From Malus domestica (lineage: Eukaryota; Streptophyta; Magnoliopsida; Rosales; Rosaceae), in assembly GCF_042453785.1 (NCBI RefSeq), contig NC_091667.1, forward strand, positions 21,193,501 through 21,257,500: DNA of 64,000 bases. The letters are read 5' to 3'. Of the stretch, positions 30,830-44,370 are shown piece after piece. A model generated the notes under the pieces. That model saw only the letters and a program-made list of their open reading frames with translations, was not told the origin of the DNA and did not search any database. The translations under genes were made by a program, and so were the position numbers. The stretch's first letter is position 1; each line of letters opens with the position of its first letter.

Positions 30830-31941
30830 ATGGGATTTCATGGTAGGCTCAGCAGCAAAGAAACTGGGGCAAATAGCAGGTTGTGTAGTTTCTGTTCAGA
30901 AAATGGGTGTTACTGTTACATTGCAGAGGCCCCATTTGAGGAGAGGAACAGACTGATTGCAATTAAAGATCAAGTGAAGGAAGTTGAGAACAAATTCATG
31001 TTTTTACAGGTAATTACTTGCCCCCTCACCATTATTTGTTCATCCTTTTCCTTTGTGGCGGTTGTTCAATTTGTAAATTCATTTTTATGACAAAATCTAG
31101 GATAATCTACACTAATTAGGTTGTTTAAACTACGAGGAGCGGAAATTGAACATTTGTGCAGAGGTAGAAAGTAGAAACACATTGCTAATTAAAGCCAACT
31201 AGATTAAGCCCAAGTCTGCAAAGTTGTCCAATTTGTATCTAATAGTAAGTCGCGTTCAATCAATAAACTTTGTGGTTTTCTCAATTCCTGGTGAACTCCA
31301 ACGTAGCTCAGGGTATTCCATTCGATTTTCCAGTTTATATATCACGCTGCATCAAGAAATATATGCTAAATCGGAATGTGCAATATTGCACCTTGACCAA
31401 TTTTTAGATTTGTATGATCTTTTATTTAGGTTTTTACACTTGTGGGAATATACATACGCAGAGAATGAGTTCTTGGCAGCGGATGGATAGGCAGGCAGCA
31501 TTCAACAGTTTGGAAGAAAGCAGGCTAAATCTAGTAGCAAAGGTGACAGAATATAAAGGAAGAAGGGAACTTGATGTGGTGACAGAACTGAATGCATGTT
31601 TTGGCAGTGAAAATAATGTCCCTTTTAATTGGGATTTTGGAGGGAGACTGATTAAAAAGAATGAACCTGCAGGTGGTTTTCACAGCAGAAGTTTTCTCAC
31701 TAACTGCATAAGAAAGTTGCTCGTCTCATGGAAGTGGCAAAAGGTTTATGGTATTGCAGTGAAACTAGCAATGGTTTCTGTGAGCATTTCTTCTGTAATT
31801 GCTGCTTACAGTACCAGGCAATTATTATGCACCAGCTCAAGAAAGATGATTCCATTTTTGAGTTTCAAAGAAGCAGGAAAAAGTAGTAGTCTATTAACCT
31901 TCTCAAAGAACCCTCTTGATGTCTTCTTTGGTAGGGGATGA
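30830..31941 (+). CDS. PDV-like plastid division protein (two exons, 219 aa)
   Basis: Exon 1 at 30830-31009 and exon 2 at 31462-31941 join in phase 0 across a GT-AG intron. The protein has a coiled-coil-like stretch spanning the junction (AIKDQVKEVENKFMF into SSWQRMDRQAAFNSLEESRL), then VAKVTEYKGR, one predicted transmembrane helix (about residues 160-180, GIAVKLAMVSVSISSVIAAY), and ends LDVFFGRG. This matches PDV1/PDV2: a cytosolic coiled coil, a single outer-envelope helix, and a C-terminal tail ending in glycine in the intermembrane space. In Arabidopsis these recruit the dynamin ARC5/DRP5B and contact ARC6 or PARC6. At 219 aa it is shorter than Arabidopsis PDV1 (about 270 aa), the shortfall being N-terminal, so an upstream exon may be missing or it may be a shortened paralogue. 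Confidence 0.66.
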
Positions 31942-33875
31942 TTCTTAATTCTTTTTATTTTTTATGTCACTCTGTCTCGTAGTTTGTCAAGAAAACTTTA
32001 GAGATTTATTTTTTGATTAAATTTACGTAACAGTAAAGTTTGTGAGAGTTAAATTCATGACAAGAAATTAAGTAAAGACTGAGTGTCACTAGACCAAATG
32101 ATCATTAATGTGAAATGTTATGAGATCGGATCTCTCTCTTTTTCATGTAAGCATGTGCTGTCCACTTGTAAGAGTAGGTAGTCATCAAATGTCTTGTATG
32201 ATATTTTCAACTAGTTCTGCCCTTGTAAATTTAAATCAAAATTTGATAGTTGGAAGGACTTGAAAACTACAACTTTTGTGTATATCTTGTATTCTTGTGG
32301 GCACTTTTAATTTGAAAATGGACACAAATTCAACAGCTCTTTGGAACAAGAATAGAAAAAACAAAAACATACAAAAAATGCACAAGCAATCTAAAAATCA
32401 TGGTCATGTGTGATGACTATGAATTTTAACAATACACACAACGAGAATCAACTTAATCACTCATTAAAGTTAGACTTAATCACTATCCTAAGTCTAAAGA
32501 ACCTAAAACCACCAAAACCCTAAAATAACCCATAAACCCAAATGACAACTGGAGTGCGGATATCAAACTCACCACATATAACTAGGAAGAATTTTAGAAC
32601 AAGGTGCGATTGTGAAGAAAAACTCAGTTTTTAGCGATCCAACTGTGCATAAGAAACTAAGAAGATTAGCATGAATAAAAACTTTCAAATGGAGGGCTTT
32701 GAAGAATGATATCATAGAAGAAGCAGAATAAATATGACCTACTAAGATCAAATTATTCACTACGAGGGAGTCATTTGGGATCAGATTTAACTTTTAACCC
32801 AAATATCATAAAAGCCCGTTCAAATTTCTCGCACATGAATCCTCATCCACAGCCAGCAGGCCCAATTTGATTGCTCCCTTCAGCCCCACGAATCATCATT
32901 TTTTCTTCTGTACACTGTTCCTGACAAAAGAAAGAAGTATTCGTCGATTCCCCCGCGAGAACTTGTGAGAGTACTTCCAATGGGGGCTTTATGTTGGATG
33001 TTATACTCTAATCCAACAGCTAATAGATCAATATAGTTAATAAGGATTGTTGTGGAATGTAAGTGCGATTAGGGTTTAGTCATAAGTTATAACTTGGACT
33101 CCAAGAAAGGTATATAATCCGGTTATAATTGGAGAGTAAGGGCTCTTGAATGAACTGATGTTTCTTCATGTTTTGATTTTGGTTTCTTTTCCGCTACTAT
33201 ATTTAATGCTTGCATGCATATGTATATGTACAAAGTTTGAGAGATAATATCCCTGCACATGTATGCAAATCTCGACTGAATATAAAACTAAGTAACATAT
33301 ACATATAAGACTACAAACAAGTGCCATGACTGCTTCTTGTATTATGATTGCATTCACAACAACCCTAAAACTGTCTACCATGCATAACTGATGTAAGAAC
33401 TAATTTTGGCCTATTAAAACTCATAAATTGTTTGCTTAAGAAGTCTTGATTGTTAAGCATGTTTAATGATCAAAAGTTTTAAGGTTCATAGCATGCTGAA
33501 AGTTATAACATGATCAATGTTTTTGAGATGTAATTGAATGAATGAAACACAAACAAATTCATTTCAATCATTCAAGAACTGCTAAAACATTCAAGGTTTA
33601 ATTGATCAGCTTGTATCAGTAGCCATAACAATGAGGTTATATCCCCAAATAAAGGTGTGACTAATCGACATTGGTTCAATTATTGATAGCTCAATGAAAA
33701 CATACAAGATGCATAAGTTGCGAAAGTTAATTACCAAACAAAGGTGGATGGCTTTCATGTTGTACCATTACTTATGCAACTTATATGTTTTGCACTGATA
33801 CTGATTAAACTTGAAAAACCAAACAAAGGTTGAGTTGTTTCAGTTATATAGAATATAGAGTCTTGAATACTTATT
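31942..33875. other. Intergenic DNA, no gene seen
   Basis: No supported coding frame. A TTGTATCAGTAGCC string near 33611 resembles a copia primer-binding site, and the sequence from there to 33875 may be the untranslated leader of the copia segment that follows. No LTR pair can be defined by eye. Confidence 0.4.
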
Positions 33876-36055
33876 TTGTTTGAAAATATTTTAGTAATTA
33901 GCTCCTTGAATTCAATTCAAACACTCAATGGAACCAATTATAAGAAGTGGAGGCAAGATATTGAAATAACACTAGGGCTCATGGATTTCGATTTAGCTCT
34001 AAGAGATAATGAACCAGCCAAGCCTGCTGACGATGCAACTGCAGAAAAGAAGAATGAATATGAAAGATGGGTTAAGGCTAACAGAATGGTGTTGCTAATA
34101 ATCAAAAGATCAATGTCTGATCTGGTTCGAAGGCAATCACTGAGTCATACAATGCTAAGGCATACCTTGACTCCATAAAAGCAAAGTTCAAGGAATCCGA
34201 GAAGGCTGAAATTGGAACACTAATGAACACCCTTATAACCACTAAGTACCTTGGTGGTGATGTGAGAGAGCACATTCTCTCAATGGTTGATGTAGCTGCA
34301 AAACTTAATACACTTAACATTAAGATATATGATCTTTTCCTAGTTCATCTCGTCCTGAATTCCTTACCTCCTGAGTACTCTCAGTTGAAGAGTACTTACA
34401 TAGCTCATAAAGAAAAATGGGACTTGAACGAGTTGATTGCCATCTGTGTGCATGAAGAGCAAAATATTCGACAAGATAAAGGAAGAAACAAGTCAATGCA
34501 ATGCAGAATGTCAACCCTGCAAATCTTCCCAATGAGAAAGACAATGCTCCACAGAAAAACAATAAAAGGGCTGCATGAAGGGTTAATAGGGGTAATAACC
34601 ATCTGAAAGTTCATAACGGTGTTGGAATAAAATGCTTCTTATGCAAAAAGGTGGGACATAAAAAAAAAGGAGTGCACTAGGTATAAACGTTGGAAGGAAA
34701 ACAAAGAAAGTAAGAAAAAAAAGGTATGGTGCATAAAATTTCAGTTTGTTTTGAAACAAATTTGGTTGAGATATCTTATGATACCTGGTGGCTTGATACT
34801 GGTGTTATAATTCATGTAACAAACTCATTGCAGGGGTACATTAGTAAAAGGGTGCCAAACAATGATGAGGTGTCAGTGTTCGTGGGCAATGGAGCTAGTG
34901 TTGCGGTGGAGTTCATTGGAGTAGTTAGGCTTAAGTTATTTTCTGGTTTTTTGCTACATTTGGTTGATGTTGCTTATATAGCTTCCATGAGAAGGAATTT
35001 AGTGTCAGTTAGTAGACTTGTTATATCAAAGTTTAAGTTTGATATTAATGAGATTGGTTTTTCAACATTTCGAAGTTCCAAGCTAATTGGTGATGGAGTG
35101 TTGACTAGTGACATGTTCAAGCTTAACTGCAATATACCAATGAGTGTGGTTAACACAATAGGGCACAAACAAACATTGACAAACGATACCTCATCCAAGT
35201 TATGGCATAAGAGATTATGACATATTTCTAAAGAGAGAATGCAAAGATTAACTAGAGAACAAATCCTGCCATCACTGAACTATGGTGATTTCGAAATTTT
35301 CACTAACTGCATTAAGAGAAAATTGATGAATAGGAAGAAGAAATGTTCGACTAGAAATACAAAGCTGCTAGAACTAATCCACACAGACATTTGTGGACCT
35401 TTCCCAACACAAACACATGATGGCTATAAGTATTTCATCACATTTACATATGACTTTTCTAGGTTTAGGTATGTATACTTGTTGACTGAGAAGCCTAGTG
35501 CCTTTGCTGTTTTCAAAATTTATAAAGCAGAAGTAGAGAATCAATTAGACTACAAAATCAAGGTGGTAAGGTCTAATAGGGGTGGAGAGTACTATGGAAA
35601 GTTTAGTGAATCTGGTAGACAACCTGGTCTTTTTGCATTGCTTCTGCAAGAGCATGAAATTGTTACTAAATACACCAATCTTAGTGCCCCTGAGCAAAAT
35701 GGTGTTAGTGAAAGAAGAAATAGAACTTTGATTGAAATGGTAAGAATCATGATGAGTAATTCGAAGCTACCTACTTTTATTTGGGGAGAAGTAATCAAAA
35801 CTGCAAACTACTTGCTAAATAGGGTCCTTAGCAAGTTTGTCCCCAAGACACCCTTCGAGTTGTGGACTAACAGAAAACTAGTGCTAAATCACTTGAGAAT
35901 TTGGGGATGCACCGTAGAAGCAAGAACATACAATCCAATGGAAAAAAAGCTGTACCCTAGACAATCACATGCTTCTTTATAGGGTATCCAGAAAGAACTA
36001 AGGGTTACAGGTTTTATTGCCCCAATCATACTTCAATAAGAAAACTCAGCCCTAA
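33876..36055 (+). mobile_element. Broken Ty1/copia segment: gag, protease, integrase
   Basis: In order on the plus strand: gag with SIQTLNGTNYKKWRQDIE (from 33876) and HLVLNSLPPEYSQLKSTY (about 34345); a zinc-knuckle-like CFLCKKVGHKKK (about 34630); protease WWLDTGVIIHVTNS (about 34785); GAG-pre-integrase ending KLWHKRL with a stop at 35218; integrase core with [11 protein letters not shown] (about 35380), a GGEYYG motif and [13 protein letters not shown] (about 35683). At least three frame changes or stops break it. RT and RNase H are missing; the copia match ends about 36055, just before the LTR of the next relic. Confidence 0.85.
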
Positions 36056-36085
36056 AAATAAAATTTTAATAAAAACCTTTGAAAA

Positions 36086-38298
36086 TGTTATAATCCCTCG
36101 CCGTAAAACATGTATAGTTTCCAAGATATACATACTACATATAATATGAAAATACTCATGGTATCCTGCAAAATATCAAGATATCAATACGGCACAATAG
36201 TTTATATATAAGTGCATGACGTCAGTAATATACTTTCACATAAGCAAACATATCAAATCAAGTGCTCATTGACACATGCTGACGCACAAGTTCATGTAGA
36301 GTTATTCTAACATGAACATGACTGGGTGTAATAATGATATACGCTCTAGTGCTATAATCAAGGTGAAGACTGGCACTATTCATGGTCACATACGAGTCGG
36401 AGTTGCTTATTGCAACTTGTACGATAGAACTAACACCTACTTGGATTCAAGGCGATGTGCGGTGCGGATGCGAACATACACGTGAAAGACTGGCCTTGGC
36501 CCTAGGCAAGCATTAACACCGGTGCAGCAAACGATGAGCATAAAACATAAATATAGTCATGCCATAATGGTTCAATATTTCTAATCAACATAATATCATT
36601 CGTAGCTGTAGGTATAATTATGGCATCAATAAACATATGCATACCTGTGCATCCTGTAGGGTTTATGATTACTTCGTAATTTTCCGTTATTTTGCTAATT
36701 CTTATAAGCATTAGTCTAAGCTAGGCATACGTAGTAAATTCTCTTTCAATGTATAAATGAAAACTAACAAATACGTATATACTATATAAAAAAAAAATCC
36801 ACTCACCTGAAGTTCGCGCTACAACTCTCTAACATGAATATCGAGGCATCATGAATGATCGTCACCTAGAATAAATATCAAATCACGTCTCATAATTGTT
36901 ATCGATAAAATATGTAATTTACATAAAACACATCCCCAAGGACGTTCTAGGATGATTTGTAACCCATTGACCAAAAGTCAACCGTATGTCAAAGGTAGGG
37001 TCCACAACCCTACGTAACTCGATCCAGAAGATCCACACCTCAAATTTCTGATCCATAGTATCCCAAGAGTTTCAATAAGCTTCTAGAACAACATCCTAAA
37101 GTTTCGGAACGATCCAACGGTCGGATCTTTACCAATCGCTAAAATTAAGTGGCGGCTGTCATTTAGATTTATAAACTTAGAAAACCCATCCGAGAAGATC
37201 CGTAAATCAGATTCCTAATCCGTCAGTTTCTAATATCCTTAAATATTATGTATTAAAGTTTGGTGACGATCCAAAGGTCGGATCGTCCAATCATATAATA
37301 ACCAAATGGCGGCCCTTAACGGAAATATAACCAAACAACGGAATTTCGTCAATCAGATGTCTAATATGAAATCGAGGCACCCATTTTAGCCTAGGGATGT
37401 CAAATGGTGTCTCTGCTCACGCACCACCAACTGCCTCGACTCGTTAGAAAATTCAACTATTTTAAAAAATTGTCAAATTTTACAGGAATGAAGATCTCAA
37501 CGAGTAGAACATGTTTTATACCTGTGGCCAAGTCCAATTTGGCTGGGAAAAGCCTTAAATTGCCACGAGCCCCGCTGGAACCCTAGAAATGGGTGCATTT
37601 CAATTAGTCTTCTCTGGTGTTCCACCGCCCCTATAGTTGTTTGGACTTTGTTCCCGGGGTTGAGGGAAGTCTATTGGTGGGGGTGGTTGACAGAGTTACC
37701 TTCAGATTTGATGGATTGCCACCCCGAAGCCCGTCGCACCCATCTTTGCAATTTTCCACAATTCCGAACCCAATTTCCTTAAATTTGTGTGGAAATGGTA
37801 GAGGAAGGGCCGAGATGATGATTGGGAATGGTGGATCTACCCAATTCATCGGAAAAACGGTGAATTTCGCTGGAGAAACTCATCGGTCATAACCGGGTCA
37901 CAGGTCAAAAGGGAACCGAACAATTCCTCTCATTCTCTCCTTCCTCATTTCCCCTCCTTTCCGATTCATTCTTCCTTTATTACTCATTTCTCACAAAATT
38001 ATATTAAAATAATAATATAATAATTAGGAGAAATATATAAAATAATAAATAGTAATCTTTACAAAATTACTTTTCGGATTTGTAGTTCTGTAAAATCCCT
38101 ATGGTAACTTCGGTTTTGATTTAGATTACGCTTATGCAATCCTCCCGTCGAGAACTTTGAGAGTACGGTAAAATAGTAACTTGCACGCGTCACTAAATGA
38201 TGGTTAACGAAAATCAACAATCTCGCTAGTAGGGCATTTTTGTCAATTCACTCTTTTATAAATTAATAAAATTGTAAAATTAGGGACGGGTTATGACA
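36086..38298 (-). repeat. Probable LTR (2.2 kb) of a degraded minus-strand Ty3/gypsy element
   Basis: The left end TGTTATAA and the right end TTATGACA form an inverted pair with one mismatch. The right end is followed by ATCTACCCACCTTAAAAAA, on the minus strand a purine-rich tract (TTTTTTAAGGTGGGTAGAT) preceding TGTCATAACCC. That is the layout of a 3' LTR in a minus-strand element. The second LTR is absent, so the boundaries rest only on the termini. Confidence 0.6.
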
Positions 38299-41200
38299 AT
38301 CTACCCACCTTAAAAAAAATTTCATCCCCGAAATTCAAAATCATTTGTTAGACAAAAATATTGAAAAAATAGTAGAAAAATAAATATGTAAAGAAGATAT
38401 CAAGTTAGAGCGGTTGCATAAAAGAGAATGCCATTCTGTTGCGATCAGATTGTAGTGATTCCTCTTTCATGCCTCCAAACTCAAACTTTCCTTCTCCTTC
38501 AATACAATACCACAATATAAAATCCTTTATCAAAACATCAAGTCAAAATAGATATATAGTAACATGTAGTCAAAATACGTATATAATATAACGTACAATT
38601 TAAAATAGTTGTGCTGAAGTCAAAACTGAACATAGAAAACTTTCACTTACGCACTTGTAGAGTCACATACTCCGAGAATAAGCATGTAGTAACTTTGGGT
38701 CGAGCCCAAACAATAAATAAATAAACTAACGTAAACGGCCTAATTGTCCACTTGCTTAACTAGTCCAATGAATAAGTTATCGATATTACAGTCTGCAGCA
38801 CGCAATATCGACAACTTACAGTTGTCTTGATAAGTAAGTAACTAATTCCCGAGAATGCAATATTACCATCATGCCCCTCCTTGGACAAAACACATAAATC
38901 ATCCAATTAGTGCCTCAATCGTGCTCACGTACTGCCTTTTCAGGCGACAACGTAAATAGCACACAATTTGCTACATTGTAATCTCGATGATTCAACTACC
39001 TGTTCACAATACTCTTTTGTCAATCATGTGCTATGCATAAAATTTCCGTACTGCGTCTCAACAATGCCATACCCAAAACCAAAAATTGTAATCGTAGTTA
39101 CAAGCAACTAAAATAAAGATAACTATGTGTTACAACCATGCTAATTGTAGAACGGACAAAATGCAACATGTCCATTAAGGTTGAAGTAGCTCGTTTCAGA
39201 CTAATCGTTAGTCTGAGGGTGAAATGTGGTATGTGACAAAGCTTAGTACACATGGCCTTCAAGAAGGCTTCCCAAGACTTGGAAATGAAACACATGTTAC
39301 GGTGAGATATAATAGTGACACACACACACCATATAACCAAACAATCCAGTTCATAACGCCATAGTGAGCAGGTTTATACTGAATTTCCCTCGAGTTTAGC
39401 AAAACTATGCCAAGAAGAACAATCAAGAGTTTGAGGGTTAAACAAGTCCATCAAATCTAGAATACAAGGTAATTGAAATTAATGCATGACATCTTGCTAC
39501 AATGGTAGCTTTTGGAACATTCAATCACCAACTGTAAGGATTTGCTTATCAGAGTATTTGTTGGGTTATTGAAGAATTAATAGTCACAACTAAAATATAA
39601 ATGTTCGGGCGATTCACCTAAACAGTCTGTTCGCTTCAAATTAGTATGAAGTGCAATAGGGTAGACATGTACCCAAGGGTGACTGGAATGCCTTCCGGCA
39701 CAAAAGGTGAATATGAAATCACATTCAAAGTAGATGTTGACCAAAACGTCAAAAAATCTGAAAAATTCAAGAATGAGTAATTTAACTAAATGGTCTAAAA
39801 TGTTGTCCCTTTAGACCAACAGAAAGTGAGCTGACTTGTTAAATCGGTCGATAGTCACTAAAACATTATCATGATATCCACTTGTACAAGATACCTCGTA
39901 CCAGCAGCTTATGGTGATATTTCCCATCTCCATTCGGATACAGAAATTAAGTATAACCACTTGAACGATTTCTTGATAATTTGTAAGTAATGTCAACCCA
40001 ACGCTCGTGAGTTTCAACTAAAATGAAATAGACAGGCCGAAAGCATTTCGGGAGTAGATAATGTCTTTTGCTGCGGTAAACAGTAATTACGTTTACACAA
40101 CGGGGATGATACACGATTATGTAATCGTAGCTGTTAATTTGGTTCCTCTATCACCATTGTCATTAATCTAATTCTTTTCAAATGGATATGTACTTGCGAG
40201 GTCTAAGATTGATAGAGATTTTGGACACGTTTCTCTACAGAGAAGTGTCATCCGGTTTTCAAGTAAAGATGGTAAATGTTGATTCTAAGTCATGAATAAG
40301 ATGGTTCATTTCGAACAGTTCTATACGTTGGGCAATATAAGCGATATTTTGTCATGTTTCCTCTATACAGCTGAAACGTCCAAAGAACACATCATCATGG
40401 ATTTCCGAAATGATCATTATCATCAAAAGGTGTAAAACAAAGGTAAGATGAGACAACAATTCAGTTGTCAGACACTTTATTCATAATCAACATCACAACT
40501 AAACTAACTTTCCTTGGTTGTGAATGACGAAAAACACTATAGTTGAAGGATCGTTAACAAATTGTCGATAAAATCGACAAGACCAAAGATATCTCAAATT
40601 TCACCATAGTTTGTGAGAATTTCAACTTTCTTCTGCTAAACCCTTTTTGGAAAAAAAAAATATAATAGTTTACGGAAATCACGTCTCCCAAGAAAAGTAC
40701 CAATTTAATCAAATTTAATAGTTAAGGACTTTGGTATAAAGCGACTATTGATATTTAGAGAATTTGGTCTCACTATCGAGGTAGATGAGAAGGTCGTCGA
40801 TAAGACCACTACAAATTCGTCAGGCCATGGAGGAAAACTCGGGTTACAAAGGTCAGTTGTGTAGACCAGTAATTCGAAGTATGGGTATTAACGGTTTTAA
40901 TCGTCACTTGATTGGGTTGCTAAAACCTAGGTACGGTACTAAGGTTCGATCTTTCGCCTTCACGAATAAGTTCGAGGTTCCCTAGATAAGGTGTTTGGTT
41001 GGGTAAATTTCTAATCAGTAAGCTTTTGTAACTAGGTTCTCTCAATGATATAGGACTTGTACGAAATGATGCAAGGAAAAACCGGTGTAGTACAAGAAAG
41101 TGGATCGATGCTGTACTTCACTCCACCATTTGGTGATATCCAATCTAACGCCAGAGGTGTATGTCTTCGGATGTACCATACTACTTCATTTCACTATGCC

Positions 41201-41370
41201 ACGTGCGAATAGGTCTTCGTATCTTTCTTGATACTCAAATTACTCTAACAGTGAGAAATCGACTTGTACTCTGATTTTACTGTCTACCTGTGGAAGTGAT
41301 CGAAAATGTGACTAGTTGAAAAGGTTTTGATTACCTAAGTGGAAAACATCGTTAAAACAACTGGCTTCTA
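38299..41370 (-). pseudogene. Degraded chromovirus-like (Tekay/Del-type) gypsy pol relic
   Basis: Minus-strand fragments in pol order. An RT active-site remnant IDDLLIY, one base out of frame with a preceding FVVV, lies near 40800-40780. An integrase segment with DNVLVTIDRFNKSAHFL lies near 39870-39811. A further integrase segment with FISKSWEAFLKAMCTKL lies near 39300-39220. The sequence just before the LTR (GAATTTCGGGGATGAAATTT, minus) is the usual pol end of such elements. Many stops and frameshifts and a shortened RT-to-integrase distance indicate an old, internally deleted copy. Confidence 0.6.
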
Positions 41371-41664
41371 TGTAACATCCCACTTCACCCAGGAATGAGG
41401 ATCTTGTAAGCCTTATATGTATATTCCCATCTTTATTTGGCACGAGGCCTTTTGGGAGCTCACTGGCTTCGAATTCCATCAGAACTTCGAAGTTAAGCGA
41501 GTTCGGGCGAAAGCAATCCTAGGATGGGTGACCCATTGGGAAGTTCTCGTGTGAGTTCCTAGAAACAAAACCGTGAGGGCGTGGTCGGAGTCCTAAGTGG
41601 ACAATATCTTGCTACGGTGGAGTCGAGCCTGGGATGTGGTGGGGGTCCAGGCCAGGATGTGACA
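41371..41664 (+). mobile_element. Second Cassandra-type LTR with a 5S rRNA-like core
   Basis: 294 bp, TGTAACATCCCAC...GGATGTGACA, the same length as the copy at 26225. Its 5S-like centre is better preserved: CATCAGAACTTCGAAGTTAA, GCGAGTTCGGGCG and AGGATGGGTGACC retain the box A, intermediate and box C regions of a 5S promoter. No matching 5-bp duplication is visible (TTCTA before, AGAAC after), and it sits at the end of the gypsy relic. Confidence 0.85.
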
Positions 41665-42554
41665 AGAACCAAAATAAACAAAAGCGGAAAAATTAGGTTC
41701 TCATCCTTATTTTTCCTCCTCCATTAGTTAAAATCTTATTCCTTTTAAATTTTTGATCAAGGTCCTTAGATTTTAATAAACATCATTAATTATTTCAATA
41801 ATAAAATATTTTTTTATTTCTAAATAAGTAAATATATTCATTTAGTGTTAGAAATGTTACATTTGGTATATCCATATTTATGACCAAATTTTTTTATCAT
41901 ATATTTTTTAGTTGGTACCCATTTTTAATTTGCAGCCATTTTTTTTTAATTTTTACCCATTTTCTTTTTTAATTTGTACCCATATATTAATTCCCTTTTG
42001 TGCCCATAATTTTTTAACTTTTATTTGTATTTGTACCCATTTATAATTTTGCTATACTTTTTGTGAAGAACAATATAACTCTAAAATTGATTTTTAACTA
42101 TTTATTATATCTTAAAAATATAATTAGAATTTGTTTAGATTTCATAATTTGTGAGACATTAAATGCATAATTGCACGAGTTAAATATATTAAATGATGCT
42201 AATCACCTCAATCAAAATATTTAAACAGACAAGGTTTCAATTTAATAATTAGGTTAATTAGAGACCGGAACCAAAATGGCTCTTATAATTTTTTGCGTCA
42301 GGCGTGTACATTAAACGTGAGAGTGAAACGTGTGTCAGGGGACAAAAAAAGGTCTATGGGGCCCGTGCTACAACACTCCCAGCGCATGGGCGACGTGGCC
42401 TGTTCTTGTGTGTTGGATTTTAATCATTGGATTTCCAACAGTGAAAAAATTGAATTCAAACCCAACGGTAGGCACACGTGGCTAAATATGGGCCATTGGA
42501 TTTCAAACAGTCATATAATCCAATGGTTCTTACTAATACTTCAAACAGACATAT
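41665..42554. other. AT-rich intergenic DNA with repeated TTTGTACCCA motifs
   Basis: No gene. Between about 41908 and 42045 short TTTGTACCCA/TTGGTACCCA motifs recur with T-rich spacers. A 17-bp motif CATTGGATTTC[CA]AACAGT occurs at 42424 and 42492. Confidence 0.5.
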
Positions 42555-42559
42555 AATTC

Positions 42560-44370
42560 TGAAGGAAATTTTGTGAAAAACATGTTCATTTGAGCAACAT
42601 CTATAGCATGCAATTAACAAATTAAAGGCGGAATCATGCTTGCATGCACTCAAAAACAAAACATCAACCATGAAATTCAAAGCCTAGTAGATTGGTGAAC
42701 CTTGACTCAACTTAAAACAACATTTGTTAGTTAAGAAATTATACCTTTGTAGATTCCTCTTTGCATAAGCAAAGGCTAATCACCCAAAGAGAGGGCCTTC
42801 ATTCCTTGCATCTTAGATCTATGGATTTGGATGGATGAAATGGTTCTCCAAGTTCCCAAAATTGAGAACCTCTAAGTCTCTTCACCAAGGTTAGATTGCA
42901 GAAGAAATGAGTGACCTTGGAGTAGTAGGATTGCTAGCTAAACCTTTCAAGGAGGCCGGCCACTTTAGAGAGAAAGGAGAGCTTATGTTCTCATCCTTTC
43001 CCCAAAAGAAAACCCTAAATGAATTTTGGCTATAAAGTCATATTTATACTTTAATTCATTGGAGTGACAAACTTGTAAATAAGTCCAAAACTCACTCCAT
43101 CTCTAAATGGCCGGCCTTAGGGTATTATTGGGCTAATTGGGCTTTTGTGAATCATTATTCATTAAGTTGTCATACAACTTAATTCAATGGGCTTGACGTT
43201 CGAAGCCCATTGGGCCTTAAGGTCCAAAACTATCCCGAGGTCTTTAACGAACTTATTCGTTTGATTAATTAACATATTAATTAATCCTTACCATAAATAA
43301 TTAAACCATTTAATTATTCTTACTCATCTCCATTGTTTCTTCAATCTCCACCTTACACGGTGTACGATCCATTAGGTTCCTTTTAACGAGGCAGTGGGCG
43401 ATTAGAACTCTTTCAAATCGATTGTGAATTGAAACTTACTTTCAATTCTCCCTTTAGTGATTATACATGTTTAGGGCTTCCACAAACCATGAGTGACACC
43501 TAGCAGTATGTCATGGTTACCCAAGCTAATCAGAAGAGGTGGAGAACTTATTCAGTTTAGGATTACAATGCAATACGGTCTTTCTCTAATACAATACTCT
43601 TGACCACATTGTTTGGTTTGATAGTTTAATCATGTCTACTATCCAATGTGATTCATTTACTTATATGATTACCTCGAATGTGATTTGGAACGACTTCCTA
43701 AATCTCATTCATACTCTGGCCAGAGATTCTTAATCATATCATAGAGTATTCTCCCTCAAACAGTTTGAAGGTTAGAGATCCCTTGTTGCGTATTCACTTG
43801 CCTCCATGGCTAAGTGGCCTAATCCCAACTATGCCGTGGACACCCTCCTGATGGAGTGACTTTGACATAATCAAAGATCAAGGACTTAACCACAAGACAA
43901 CTATGATGCCTCAGGTCAAAGGACTACTTTGCATTATCCCAACCATGAGTTCTCATGTGACATGAGTATGAGAACTCCTCGTTGATCGTGTTCAGTGGAC
44001 TCATTCGTTATTGAGCACCTACATGCTTGTCTTGGTGTCAATCACACAAATGACTCAAGACTAGTCACTCTCACTAAGAGAAGAGATAGCATGTACTGAT
44101 CTTAACGGACTGTCAATGCCCAATTGGCAATCCTATGATCAGGAACGTTTAGGATATGTATACGAAAGAGAATGGTCTCATTAATCTAACTTGTTTAAAT
44201 TACATTCTCCTAATTACATATTCCTTGGACTTATCGTTTAAGCATATAACATTTATATGAGACGGCTTAAAACAATAATCTTTGCCCTTGATATTAAACT
44301 AGATTAGTTTAACATGTGAAATGTCCGTAAAGTATCATCATATGATTGGTTTTAGGGCACATTTCCAACA
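42560..44370 (-). mobile_element. Solo LTR (1811 bp) with AATTC target duplications
   Basis: The termini are TGAAGGAAAT and ATTTCCAACA, and AATTC flanks it exactly at 42555-42559 and 44371-44375. On the minus strand it begins TGTTGGAAATGTGCC, which I recall as a frequent LTR start in apple/pear. There is no gag or pol inside, so it is a solo LTR or a very large terminal repeat without an internal region. Confidence 0.78.

Noticed and set aside
32569-32900. A gene fragment related to the MTM1 leader
   Set aside because: A short stretch (CCAGCAGGCCCAATTTG-like) resembles 46665-46735, but the match is weak and interrupted; chance or a small shared repeat.
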